Of a DNA stretch of 45,983 nucleotides, positions 37,458 through 45,983 are shown one piece after another (position 1 is the first letter of the stretch; every line of letters starts with the position of its first letter). Source of the stretch: an uncultured bacterium (GTDB lineage Bacteria > Verrucomicrobiota > Kiritimatiellia > RFP12 > UBA1067); contig CACZHC010000027.1 in NCBI GenBank assembly GCA_902780865.1, forward strand, positions 1 to 45,983, in the 5' to 3' direction. The notes under the pieces are model-generated. The model did not search any database and was not told the origin of the DNA. It saw nothing but the letters and a program-made list of their open reading frames with translations. The translations under genes and the position numbers were made by a program.

Positions 37458-40364
37458 ATGAAAAACAGTATTCGTAAGTTGCGTTCGTGGATGATTGCGA
37501 TTGCCGCCGCGTTTCTGGCGGCGACGGCCCTTGCGGAATATCCCGGCAATCCGAACTTCAGGAATGTCGCGGTGACGCAAACGGCTACTTCCCGCAAGGA
37601 CTGGGTGACGAACATCCTCAACAACGCGCTGTCGTATTCCTTCGACTGGTCGAAGGGCCAGCAACTGTCCCCGGGCGTGACGTTCGTCCCTACCATTCTG
37701 ACGACCGATGCTGGCTGGCCCCGCCGGATGGTGTGCTACTGCGTGCGCGTCGACCTGACGACTCCCGGCCTCCGATTCACCGGCGCGGACCGCTGCCCCG
37801 TGGGCTGGGGCGATCCGATGCCAGAGCCGCAGGCGAAAAACAGTAATTACCCCAGCGGCTACTACCCCAAGCGGACGGTCCGAGAGAAGACGAGCGACTT
37901 CCTCGCCCGCAATCGCGGCGCGAAGTCGAAGGGCGGCAAGGCGCGCAACGCCGTACTCGCCTGGAACGGCGCGGCATGGCTGCCGTGGACCAACCCGACG
38001 ACCAACCTCTGGGCCTGTCCGTACAGCCCGCTCTACTCCGACGGAATCCAGATTTCCAACAACAGGACGGGCGGTGTCCAGGTTCCGAACTTAACGGACC
38101 CTGCGCCGCAGGCCATGTTTGTGCAGCTGAAGAACAACGGATGCGGCATCATCGACAACATGACTGAGGCTATGGCCAAACAGACCTGGTTCTGCGTCCC
38201 GGCGTTTGTCACAGGCCTTGTCGCAGGCGGGTGGGCCAATCTCGACAACGGCGATGTAGCCCAGCGCACGGCAATCGGCATTTCACAGGACGGAAAGACG
38301 TTCTACATCCTGGTCTGCGATGGCCGAGCTGGAGACGAATGGTCTCCCGGCTGTGACTTCACGTCGCTCTCCAAAATCCTCTATGGCATGGGCGTCTGGG
38401 TTGGATTCAACCTCGACGGGGGCGGCTCGTCGACTCTCTGCCGTTGGAACAACTCCACTGGCAAGCCCGAGGTGCTCAACCGCCAATCCTCGCTTCGCGA
38501 CAATGGCAGTAATATCGCGATCTACTACTCCGAGCCCGTCGCGATGCTTGGCACCTATTATTACGAAGACTTCGATTTCATGGTGCAGGACATCATTGAC
38601 GGCGAGACCGACGGCTCCGGCGAGATCAATGTGCTTAGAGACGCCACGTTCACCGCCGAACACCCCTACATTCCGAGCGGCAGGTACAATCTCTGGTCCA
38701 CCAACAACTCCACGATTGGCTGGGCGGACGGCGTTGCGCCGCAGGTTGCAGCCGGCACAATCGTCAGGTTCAGGAACATCCGCTTCCGCGAAGGATCCCG
38801 TTCCCTTACGGTCGGTACAGGCGCAACTACAGTCTTCTACGAAGGGGTCGACATTGACGAGGTGGTCATTCCGAATGCAGGAGGCCTTGTCATCGGCGGT
38901 GTCCCGGCCTGCCCAGTTCGTGTGTCATGCGCCACAGCGACTGGAGTTGGCGAGGTCTTCGCGACGTCCTCGCTTTCGCTCGCCGATTCCGTTGTCGCTG
39001 CGAAGAAGTTCTCCTGTGCGACCGACGAGACGCTTGTAGCCGAGGCGTTTGAGGACGGCGGCACGGTGAAGCTCAAGTGGAGCAGGACTATCCTGTTCGG
39101 AGGCGTCGCCGGGAAGATTGCGTCGACACTTGACCGCGCAATCGTGAAGGCCAACGTCACCGAATGCGGCGGCGACTACGTCTCTGGTTATCGGCTTAAG
39201 CTCACGGTCACGAGCGAAGACGGACTCCGCTCGGCCACGCAGTTCCTATCGTTCACGGGCGTGGGCGAGTACTCGTTCGACACGACGGACGCCTCCGATC
39301 CTGCGATCTGCACAGCTGGCTACAACTTCGGATACACGGTCGAACTTGTCGATTCCGACGGCGTTCATGTGGTGAATTCCCCGACCATATCCGGAAACAT
39401 GTCGGTTGGCGTCGGCAAACCGTGGTTCGAGGCGATTGCCGCGGACGACTCGGCGGTCGGCGGAAGCTGGACGAACAAGCCGGAGATCGCAAACGGGAAG
39501 TACAAGGTCGTCGAGGGATCTGATGCTGACTTCCACGCGGCAGAGCAAAAGGATGGCAGGGTACGCTTCGAGATGGACGCCGTCTTCAAGGGGTACATGA
39601 CGGAATCGCGTGCCCGAGCCGCGCTCGAGCAGTTTGCGAAATACGGCACGCCGCAAGGCGCGTGCTTCCTCGCGAAGGCCGACAGCGACGGCAATCTTGC
39701 CTGGCGCGGACTCGTCAAGGAAGGCGGCAATCCGGTGTTCAAGCTGCTTTACGGCCCTGCGGCGCTCAATACGCCATGCAAGGTTATCACCGACGTAGAG
39801 TGGAGTTCGGGCGCCTCCTGCGTTCGGTATTCCGTCATGATGAACGGCGTGGAAACTGTTCTTGTAGACGGAAGTGGCGAAAGCTGGTTCCCGAGTGCGT
39901 TGTCCGCGAGCAGCGCGAAAGGGCGCGTCGTTGTTTCTGGCACGGGCTCTGTCGATTCGCTTTCCGGTCGGTATTTCCTCCGCGCACTTGCGGGCGGCTA
40001 TGCGGCGTGGATTGCCGAGAATGGCATCACGGGCGAACCTGGAGACACGACTGGCGGCATCGCGAACGCCGTCCGCTATGCGTTTAACATCGGTCCTGCG
40101 GCGACGACGGTTGGCGATCCGATCATCAAGGTCGTATTCGACGCGAACGGCCATCCGTCCGTCCAGTCGCGCGCACTCGCGGAAGGGCGCGACGACGTCA
40201 CGTTCGACGTCCTCGCTACCGAGGATTTGGCCGACTGGAGCAACGCGACGCTCATCAAGATGAAGAAGTGCGACGACGGCCTCTGGAAGCCCATGGATAG
40301 CGAAGGGCCGGGCTACGTCTTCCCCGACAAGATGTTCTACAAGTACCTGATCGACGTGGAGTAG
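37458..40364 (+). CDS. Exported NAGPA-type phosphodiester glycosidase, copy 2 (long form)
   Basis: This 968-residue paralogue of the 31689 protein has a signal peptide ending near ATALA, then EYPGNPNFRNVAVT. The NAGPA domain contains TVREKTSDFLARNRGAKS, RTAIGISQDGKTFYILVCDG and FNLDGGGSS (Asn318 onward). The shared beta-rich linker follows, then the shared C-terminal domain from GKPWFEAIAADDSAVGGSW. Unlike copies 1 and 3 it does not stop at the basic tail. It continues for about 100 residues (LAGGYAAWIAENGITG to YKYLIDVE), an extension of the kind found at the C-terminus of many exported PVC proteins. CAGGAG lies before the ATG. It is followed not by an InlB gene but by a third NAGPA gene with its own promoter. 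It ends with TAG. Confidence 0.88.
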   Translation: MKNSIRKLRSWMIAIAAAFLAATALAEYPGNPNFRNVAVTQTATSRKDWVTNILNNALSYSFDWSKGQQLSPGVTFVPTILTTDAGWPRRMVCYCVRVDLTTPGLRFTGADRCPVGWGDPMPEPQAKNSNYPSGYYPKRTVREKTSDFLARNRGAKSKGGKARNAVLAWNGAAWLPWTNPTTNLWACPYSPLYSDGIQISNNRTGGVQVPNLTDPAPQAMFVQLKNNGCGIIDNMTEAMAKQTWFCVPAFVTGLVAGGWANLDNGDVAQRTAIGISQDGKTFYILVCDGRAGDEWSPGCDFTSLSKILYGMGVWVGFNLDGGGSSTLCRWNNSTGKPEVLNRQSSLRDNGSNIAIYYSEPVAMLGTYYYEDFDFMVQDIIDGETDGSGEINVLRDATFTAEHPYIPSGRYNLWSTNNSTIGWADGVAPQVAAGTIVRFRNIRFREGSRSLTVGTGATTVFYEGVDIDEVVIPNAGGLVIGGVPACPVRVSCATATGVGEVFATSSLSLADSVVAAKKFSCATDETLVAEAFEDGGTVKLKWSRTILFGGVAGKIASTLDRAIVKANVTECGGDYVSGYRLKLTVTSEDGLRSATQFLSFTGVGEYSFDTTDASDPAICTAGYNFGYTVELVDSDGVHVVNSPTISGNMSVGVGKPWFEAIAADDSAVGGSWTNKPEIANGKYKVVEGSDADFHAAEQKDGRVRFEMDAVFKGYMTESRARAALEQFAKYGTPQGACFLAKADSDGNLAWRGLVKEGGNPVFKLLYGPAALNTPCKVITDVEWSSGASCVRYSVMMNGVETVLVDGSGESWFPSALSASSAKGRVVVSGTGSVDSLSGRYFLRALAGGYAAWIAENGITGEPGDTTGGIANAVRYAFNIGPAATTVGDPIIKVVFDANGHPSVQSRALAEGRDDVTFDVLATEDLADWSNATLIKMKKCDDGLWKPMDSEGPGYVFPDKMFYKYLIDVE

Positions 40365-40564
40365 CAGAAGGGAGTTGGAACCCTGTCGAACTCTAATCGA
40401 CCATCGATGACCCTACGCGCAGGTGCGCGCCGAAAACGCGTACTTGCGCGCGCTTTATTTCAGTCGAATCTCTCATGCGTTGGGTTGGCGGGCGAGGGCT
40501 TATTTGGTATAATTCTTTTGCGAAGTCGATGTAGTTAGGTCGGTTTTTAACAGGAGCGGTATCT
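40365..40564 (+). promoter_or_regulatory. 200-base spacer with promoter of the third NAGPA gene
   Basis: The extended -10 TGGTATAAT is at 40505-40513, with a predicted leader of about 45 bases and CAGGAG before the ATG at 40565. Upstream is a GC-rich imperfect dyad around 40420-40460 (GCGC-rich, followed by TTTATTT) that may terminate the preceding transcript. No further coding signal was seen. Confidence 0.6.
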
Positions 40565-43150
40565 ATGAAGAATGTTTCCACTGGCGCGGTGATTGCAATC
40601 CTTTTTTTTCTTTGCGCGACCACGCGTCTAGCTGCCGATTATCCAGGCAACGCAAATTTCCGTAACGTTGGCGTCACCTTTGCGGCGCAGAATCGCACGG
40701 ATTGGGTGACGAACGTAACCACCATGGTGGGGAGCGCAAGAAACCCCGGCGTCTCGACTCCCATTGACTGGAGTTGCGCCCGGTCGATAACGAACGGAGT
40801 TGACTACATACCGGCCGTTCTGACGACTGACGGCGGCTGGCCGCGCAAGCTGGTCTGCCACTTTGTCAGGATCGACCTTGCAACACCCAATCTTCGCTTT
40901 ACCGGCACCGATCGCTGTGCGGACTGGGGCGAGCCGATGCCCGAGGACTACGCCGCGGGCTACGAGAAGCGCACCGTCCGAGAGAAGACGACCGACTTCA
41001 TCGCGCGCAACCGCGGCTCGAAATCTCTCGGCGGCAAGGAGCGCAACGCCGTTATCGCATGGAACAATGCAGCCTGGTCGCCCTGGGTTTCGCCGTACGC
41101 TAACCTGTGGGGATCTCCAAACAGTCCGCTGTACTCTGATGGCATCCAGATTTCGGAAACCGCCACCGGCTACGGAACGCATGCCAGCGCATCCGTCCCG
41201 AGCGGGATGATCGCCGTGTTCAAGGACGGCACGGCCGATCTCATCCCGCAGATGACGAAAGCCATTGCGAAGAAGACATGGTTTTGCGTTCCCGCGTTTG
41301 CTGCGCGCCTCGTCTCAAGCGGACAGGTTCCTACCCATGGCGACACGAGTGTCGATCCCCGCACGGCTATCGGCATCTCGCAGGACAAGCGATACATCTA
41401 CCTCCTCGCATGCGACGGAAGAAGGGACGGTTGGTCGTCTGGCTGCGACTTCCCTTCGCTTTCTACTTTGCTTGTCGCGATGGGCTGCTGGGAGGCCATC
41501 AACCTTGACGGAGGTGGCTCTTCCACGCTTTGCGGGTGGGATGCCGCCAATGACAAGCCGTCTGTTCTGAACCGCCCCAGCAACAGCGCCAGCTGGAATA
41601 TGTCGGCCCTGCGCGACAATGGCTCCAATGCAGCAGTTTACTTCAAGTCGCCCGACGCGATGATCGGCTCGTACATCTATGACGACATGGATTTCCTGGT
41701 GCAGGACATCGTTGACGGCGAAACGCCTTCTGGCGATACGACTATAAATCTCCTGGGCGAGGCCGAGTTCTCGGCGGAGCATCCATGCATCCCGGCGGGA
41801 CTTACGTATACGCTCGTCTCGACGAACAACGCCTCGATCGGCTGGGCTGACGGCGTGACGCCGCAAATCGCCGCCAATTCAACCGTGACTTTCCGCAACG
41901 TCCGTTTCCGCGACATGGCTGAGCCGCTTTCAATTGCGGCAGGGGGAAAGGTCATTCTCGACGGCGTTCCGGGTCTCTGCGGCGTAACCTGCGCCGACAG
42001 CTCGGCGATCGAGGTCAAGGCATCGCTGCCGTCGGGGATACGCATTGGATGCGCTGCGGCGACGAAGTCGGGCGACGTGTTCGCCTCTACGACGCTTTCG
42101 CTCGCCGACGCACGCGTGGAGGCAGCGAAGATCGTGTGCGAGACGGACGATACGCTTGTAGCCGAGGCGGTTGAGGTCGGCAACGAGGTGAAGTTCGCCT
42201 GGAGCGAGATCGTGTCGTTCGGGAATCCGTGCGGAAAGATTGCAAAGACGCTCGACCGCGGCATCGTGACGGTCGACATCCCACAGTGCGCGAGCGAATA
42301 TTCATCCGGCTACAAGCTGAAGCTCACGGTGACGAGCGAGGACGGGCTTCGTTCTTCCGCGCAAATGCTTGCCTTTACCGGAGCAGGCGAGTATGTGTTT
42401 GACACGGCGAGCGCGGCTGCCACCGATCCGGCGATTTGCGGAACGGGGTACAACTACGGCTACAAGATCGAATTCGTCGATTCGGATGGCGAGATTGTTC
42501 CACATTCGGCATCGGTCTCTGGCACAATGGGGCTTGGGGTCGCCAAACCCTGGTTCCTCGCGCGCGCCGCCGACGATTCCGTCATGGGAGGCGCCTGGAT
42601 AGCAAAACCCGACATAGAAGATGGCGTGTACAAGATAGTCGAATCCGAAGACGCCGTCTTCGGGGCGAGCGACAGTCGCAGCGGCCGTGTGCGCCTTGAA
42701 GCGGATACCGTGTTCAAGGGATATCTCACCGATTCTCGTGCCGCGATGAAGCTGGCCGAGTTCAAGACGACCGCAATGCCGCATGGGGCGTGTTTCATCG
42801 CCCAGGGGGCGGAGAAGGGGACGCTTGCCTGGCGCGGCCTTGTCTCGGAGAACGGCGAGCCCGTGTTTAAGATGCTTGTCGGCCCGACGGCACTGTACGC
42901 GCCGTGCAAGGTGATTACCGACGTCGACTGGAGCTCGGGTGCGCCGCGTGTGCGTTATTCCGTCTCTTTCGCAGGCGGAGCCGAGACTGTTCTTGTCGAC
43001 GAAAACGGCGAGAGCTGGTTCTCCGGCGCGTCATCTGCTGACGCCGCAATCGGCGAGGCCAGCGCTTATGGAGTCGGAGATGTCGGATACTTTCAGGGCC
43101 TCTTCTTGAAAAGAGACATCAAGAGATATTCTTCCTTGGTGATAAGGTGA
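40565..43150 (+). CDS. Exported NAGPA-type phosphodiester glycosidase, copy 3
   Basis: This 861-residue protein has the same plan as copy 1: signal peptide, DYPGNANFRNVGVTFAA, and a NAGPA domain with TVREKTTDFIARNRGSKS, RTAIGISQDKRYIYLLACDG and INLDGGGSS (Asn313 onward). The beta-rich linker and the C-terminal domain from AKPWFLARAADDSVMGGAW follow. It ends, like copy 1, at a basic tail (FLKRDIKRYSSLVIR). Residues differ from copies 1 and 2 throughout, so the duplications are not very recent. It has its own extended -10 promoter and a clear Shine-Dalgarno. An InlB-repeat gene follows after 19 bases, repeating the gene order seen after copy 1. Confidence 0.88.
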   Translation: MKNVSTGAVIAILFFLCATTRLAADYPGNANFRNVGVTFAAQNRTDWVTNVTTMVGSARNPGVSTPIDWSCARSITNGVDYIPAVLTTDGGWPRKLVCHFVRIDLATPNLRFTGTDRCADWGEPMPEDYAAGYEKRTVREKTTDFIARNRGSKSLGGKERNAVIAWNNAAWSPWVSPYANLWGSPNSPLYSDGIQISETATGYGTHASASVPSGMIAVFKDGTADLIPQMTKAIAKKTWFCVPAFAARLVSSGQVPTHGDTSVDPRTAIGISQDKRYIYLLACDGRRDGWSSGCDFPSLSTLLVAMGCWEAINLDGGGSSTLCGWDAANDKPSVLNRPSNSASWNMSALRDNGSNAAVYFKSPDAMIGSYIYDDMDFLVQDIVDGETPSGDTTINLLGEAEFSAEHPCIPAGLTYTLVSTNNASIGWADGVTPQIAANSTVTFRNVRFRDMAEPLSIAAGGKVILDGVPGLCGVTCADSSAIEVKASLPSGIRIGCAAATKSGDVFASTTLSLADARVEAAKIVCETDDTLVAEAVEVGNEVKFAWSEIVSFGNPCGKIAKTLDRGIVTVDIPQCASEYSSGYKLKLTVTSEDGLRSSAQMLAFTGAGEYVFDTASAAATDPAICGTGYNYGYKIEFVDSDGEIVPHSASVSGTMGLGVAKPWFLARAADDSVMGGAWIAKPDIEDGVYKIVESEDAVFGASDSRSGRVRLEADTVFKGYLTDSRAAMKLAEFKTTAMPHGACFIAQGAEKGTLAWRGLVSENGEPVFKMLVGPTALYAPCKVITDVDWSSGAPRVRYSVSFAGGAETVLVDENGESWFSGASSADAAIGEASAYGVGDVGYFQGLFLKRDIKRYSSLVIR

Positions 43151-43169
43151 AATTTTAGGAGAAACGAAA

Positions 43170-45983
43170 ATGAAAAAAGCGATTCGTTTCGTCGTAGCTG
43201 CCGCAGCGCTGGTTCTCGCCCTCCAGTCGTTTGGCGGGACGGTCAATGTCTTCGCCCAGTACATCGGCACAGCTTCGTATTCGTCGCCCTCTCAGGAACG
43301 GCAGGACGCCTACGCCGCCTTTCTGTCACAGGGAAACATTGACTTCGGCGTCTTCTACGGCCCGTCCAGCGCCGGAAACTTTGGATTTACCCATGCTGAT
43401 TACACGAAAAGCTCCGGTTCAGAGGCAGGCGGATGCGGAGGATTCCATGTCTTCATCTACAAGACATCTAGATGGCAGCTCGTGAAACGGTACGCATTGG
43501 CTAAGGTAAACAAAAACTCGGCGGACGCCTGCGTGATGGAGGATAAGACAACGGGTGAGCGGTTTGCCTTTGTGATGCCAGTAGGCAGTTCATACAGATA
43601 TGCCGATATCGGTACGGACGTAACAGCAATTAACAGCATTAAAAATTCATGCCAGGCTGAATATCCGGAAGCTAAAATGCTTTTCGGCGTGTCGTATACG
43701 AACGGTTATTCTTTTAGCAATCTTCGTACAACTATCGTTAATTATGGTTGCACGTTGGCACGCAATGGAAGTAAAGGCGCAATCTATGCGCAAAACCACG
43801 ACTCTCGTACCACACTTACCGCAGGGACCGTTTCCTGGCTTCCCAATGCCCCCGCCGATGTCGAACCTGCCGCAACAGCCACGGTCACCTACCGCCAGCA
43901 GTTCACCATCGCCTTCGAGGACTGGGACGGTACGCCCATCGGCAATACGCAAACGGTGTACATCGGCGATGACGCCACGCCTCCTGCCGACCCGACGCGC
44001 GAGGGCTACCACTTCATCGGCTGGAGCGGCTCGTACCAGAACGTCCAGGCGAGCGCGACGCTGACGGCGCAGTACGCGATCAACACCTATACCGTTCGAT
44101 TCCTCGACTGGAACGGCACGGTACTCAAGAGCGAGACGGTCAACCACGGTTCCGACGCGACGCCGCCTGCAGACCCGACGCGAGAGGGATATCGCTTTGT
44201 CGGCTGGCAAAGCGACTATACCGGCATTACCGCCGCCACGGACATCACCGCCACCTACGTCGAGGCGAGCGCCGTCACGCATTGGGTGACGTTCCTCGAT
44301 TGGGACAATACGCAGCTTTCACAGCAGGAAATCGTCGAAGGCGAGGACGCCACACCGCCCGCCGATCCCGACAACAAGACCGGCTGGCACTTCACCGGCT
44401 GGCAGGGAACCTACACAAACATCCAGCAGGACGAAAACGTCACGGCGCAGTACGCCATCAACACCTACGTCGTGACGTTCCAGGACTGGGATGGCTCCGA
44501 ACTCAAGGCCGAGACGGTGAACCACGGATCAGACGCCACGCCCCCCGCCGACCCCTCGCGCACGGGTTGGCACTTCACAGGATGGAGCGGAACCTACCAG
44601 AACGTCCAGGCTGCGACGACGGTCACGGCCCAGTACGAAATCGACACCTTCACCGTCACGTTCCAGTACACCAATGGCGTCGTAATCGCACAGCAGACGG
44701 TCAACTACCAGGGTTCCGCGACTCCACCGGCGACCCCTGCCCCGATCGAGGAGGACACCGCCTTCTACCGCTGGGAGGGCTCTTATTCGTCTATCACGGA
44801 AGACACAACTGTTACTGCCATCTTCGTGCCAAACGTCATCGAAATAGGCACGGGAGCGGAGTTCGCAGAGTACATGGCATCTGGCCTTGTCTCGCTGTCC
44901 GACGTCACGTTCGCCTTCACGAATGACATCAGCATGTCCGGCGTCACCTATACAAGGCCAAGCGGCGAGTTCAACGCCACTCTCGACGGGCGCGGCCACA
45001 CCCTTACACGGCTTTCGCTCAGCAAGGACAAGCCAAATCTGATTAACATTCTTCGGGGAACGGTGCGCGACCTTCGCATTGCGGGGTATAACTCCCCCGG
45101 AAACGTCGGCGGAACATCTCTGATTGCCTCGGCCTCAAGGGGCGGGACGCTTTCCGGCGTCATCCTCACGAACTGCACTTGGTCCCTCCCGAGCGCCACG
45201 CCCGGCACCTCGGGCTTCATCTACGAGACGCTGGTCAACATGACGACGATAACCAACTGCTGGCTCATCGACTGCAAGGTGATCGGCAACAACGCCACGC
45301 GGGGCACGCAGGTGATCGGCGGCTTCGTCGCCAAGGCGGCCCAGCTCAAGATGGTCGATTGCCATGTCGTCTTCTCGGACACGAACGTCGTTTCGATTGG
45401 CAACGGCATACCCACCGCCGGCGCGTTCATCGGCCAAGCCGCAGGGGGCGTAACCATCGAGCGCTGCAGCAACAACGCCCGCGTCAAAGTCGCCGGCTCT
45501 GTGGCCGCCCAGGCCGGTGGCGCGGGCGGCTTTGTGGGTGTCGCCACGGTGAGCGGTTCGCCCACGATCCGCGACTGCGCGAACTTCGGCACCGTGGAAT
45601 CGACGGTGCCTGCGTATCCCGCCGGAGGTTTCATTGGCGACGCTGGTTCGGAGAGCGGCACGTTCTCGCTTACCGTGCAGAGCTGCTTCAACTACGGCGC
45701 TGTCTCCTCGCCCCTCGCGGCGGGCGGTCTTATTGGCCGCTATCGGGGCGTGGTCTCTACGCTGAGCAACAACGGAAACTCCGGTGCCATCTCTTCTGAA
45801 GCAGGATTCGCGGGCGGTCTAGTCGGCCAGATTCGCTATAACGACGCCAACCGGACCTGGCGCATCTGCAATGCCATGCAGGCGGGCGCTGTCTCGACGA
45901 TGAGCGGCACCGCAGGACTTCTCGTCGGCTGCATCGAGGAATCCGACCTCGCCGGACTCACGCTGTCCGTTAGCAACACCTGG
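43170..45983 (+). CDS. Exported InlB-repeat / GLUG-like surface protein, copy 2 (3' end outside window)
   Basis: The frame is open from the ATG at 43170 to the window end (938 codons seen). The signal peptide MKKAIRFVVAAAALVLALQS is followed by the same unrecognised N-terminal domain as copy 1 (VNVFAQYIG, GNIDFGVFYGPSSAGNFGF, KTTGERFAFVMP). Five InlB B-type repeats and a GLUG-like region come next (GGFVAKAAQLKMVDC, SNNARVKVAGSV, AGGFIGDAG, AGGLIGRYRG, AGGLVGQIRY). Order and length match copy 1 closely. About 100 more residues are expected beyond the window. TAGGAG lies 10 bases before the ATG. Bases about 43500-43800, in the N-terminal domain, are clearly richer in A and T than the surrounding sequence. 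Confidence 0.88.
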   Translation, partial: MKKAIRFVVAAAALVLALQSFGGTVNVFAQYIGTASYSSPSQERQDAYAAFLSQGNIDFGVFYGPSSAGNFGFTHADYTKSSGSEAGGCGGFHVFIYKTSRWQLVKRYALAKVNKNSADACVMEDKTTGERFAFVMPVGSSYRYADIGTDVTAINSIKNSCQAEYPEAKMLFGVSYTNGYSFSNLRTTIVNYGCTLARNGSKGAIYAQNHDSRTTLTAGTVSWLPNAPADVEPAATATVTYRQQFTIAFEDWDGTPIGNTQTVYIGDDATPPADPTREGYHFIGWSGSYQNVQASATLTAQYAINTYTVRFLDWNGTVLKSETVNHGSDATPPADPTREGYRFVGWQSDYTGITAATDITATYVEASAVTHWVTFLDWDNTQLSQQEIVEGEDATPPADPDNKTGWHFTGWQGTYTNIQQDENVTAQYAINTYVVTFQDWDGSELKAETVNHGSDATPPADPSRTGWHFTGWSGTYQNVQAATTVTAQYEIDTFTVTFQYTNGVVIAQQTVNYQGSATPPATPAPIEEDTAFYRWEGSYSSITEDTTVTAIFVPNVIEIGTGAEFAEYMASGLVSLSDVTFAFTNDISMSGVTYTRPSGEFNATLDGRGHTLTRLSLSKDKPNLINILRGTVRDLRIAGYNSPGNVGGTSLIASASRGGTLSGVILTNCTWSLPSATPGTSGFIYETLVNMTTITNCWLIDCKVIGNNATRGTQVIGGFVAKAAQLKMVDCHVVFSDTNVVSIGNGIPTAGAFIGQAAGGVTIERCSNNARVKVAGSVAAQAGGAGGFVGVATVSGSPTIRDCANFGTVESTVPAYPAGGFIGDAGSESGTFSLTVQSCFNYGAVSSPLAAGGLIGRYRGVVSTLSNNGNSGAISSEAGFAGGLVGQIRYNDANRTWRICNAMQAGAVSTMSGTAGLLVGCIEESDLAGLTLSVSNTW
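43902..44834 (+). repeat. Five InlB B-type protein repeats, copy 2
   Basis: Five units of about 60 residues, colinear with copy 1. The first four have the F-x-D-W-(D/N) and ATPPADP hallmarks, and the fifth is the divergent FQYTNGVVIAQQTVNYQG unit. Matching unit order shows that the whole gene was duplicated rather than single repeats amplified. Confidence 0.9.

Noticed and set aside
34977..44834. InlB repeats as evidence of internalin-type invasion function
   Set aside because: The B-type repeat occurs in many surface proteins; no internalin LRR domain or sorting motif is present, so invasion should not be inferred.

Overview
The window is about 46 kb of GC-rich, densely coding bacterial DNA. 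The gene content (a bS22/COX24-type small ribosomal protein, secreted DUF1080/GH2/Gfo-Idh enzymes, NAGPA glycosidases, BspA-like, InlB-repeat and GLUG-like surface proteins) fits the PVC group. My best guess is an uncultured, probably gut-associated Kiritimatiellota or related Verrucomicrobiota lineage, but this is inference from gene families only. No rRNA, tRNA, transposase, integrase or CRISPR array was found, and no gene-free stretch reaches 300 bases (the longest is about 200, at 40365-40564).

Layout. 1-9426 is a housekeeping block: rpoB (5' end outside the window), rpoC, terminator, hisG, a 29-residue bS22-like ribosomal protein, terminator, mutS. 9472-18357 is a tightly spaced secreted carbohydrate operon: a DUF1080-DUF1080-TIM-barrel lipoprotein, a GH2 beta-galactosidase, an FAD oxidoreductase lipoprotein, a Gfo/Idh/MocA oxidoreductase, then rsmE. 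A glycerophosphodiesterase lipoprotein follows. 19402-22896 is an etfB-etfA-acyl-CoA dehydrogenase operon whose promoter lies inside a perfect palindrome. 22913-25641 (minus strand) is a NarL-type sensor kinase/regulator pair.

25750 to the window end is a run of exported proteins on the plus strand: a giant CX5R phosphatase/DUF285 protein split by an amber codon, a BspA-like protein, a second CX5R phosphatase, and three NAGPA phosphodiester glycosidases interleaved with two InlB-repeat/GLUG-like proteins. [Short NAGPA + InlB protein] is a two-gene cassette present twice. The mix of phosphodiester glycosidases, CX5R phosphatases and a nearby glycerophosphodiesterase suggests attack on phosphate-bearing glycans or wall polymers. 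This is a hypothesis.

Three unusual layers stand out. (1) Five conserved genes or gene regions carry frameshifting internal deletions (rpoB, rpoC twice, the DUF1080 gene, the acyl-CoA dehydrogenase); because RNA polymerase is essential, assembly loss is the likeliest cause. (2) All seven recognisable promoters are of the extended -10 type TGnTAtAAT, and in four the -10 ends only 6-7 bases before the ATG, implying leaderless mRNAs. (3) The exported-protein region shows a duplicated NAGPA-InlB cassette with an unrecognised N-terminal domain.
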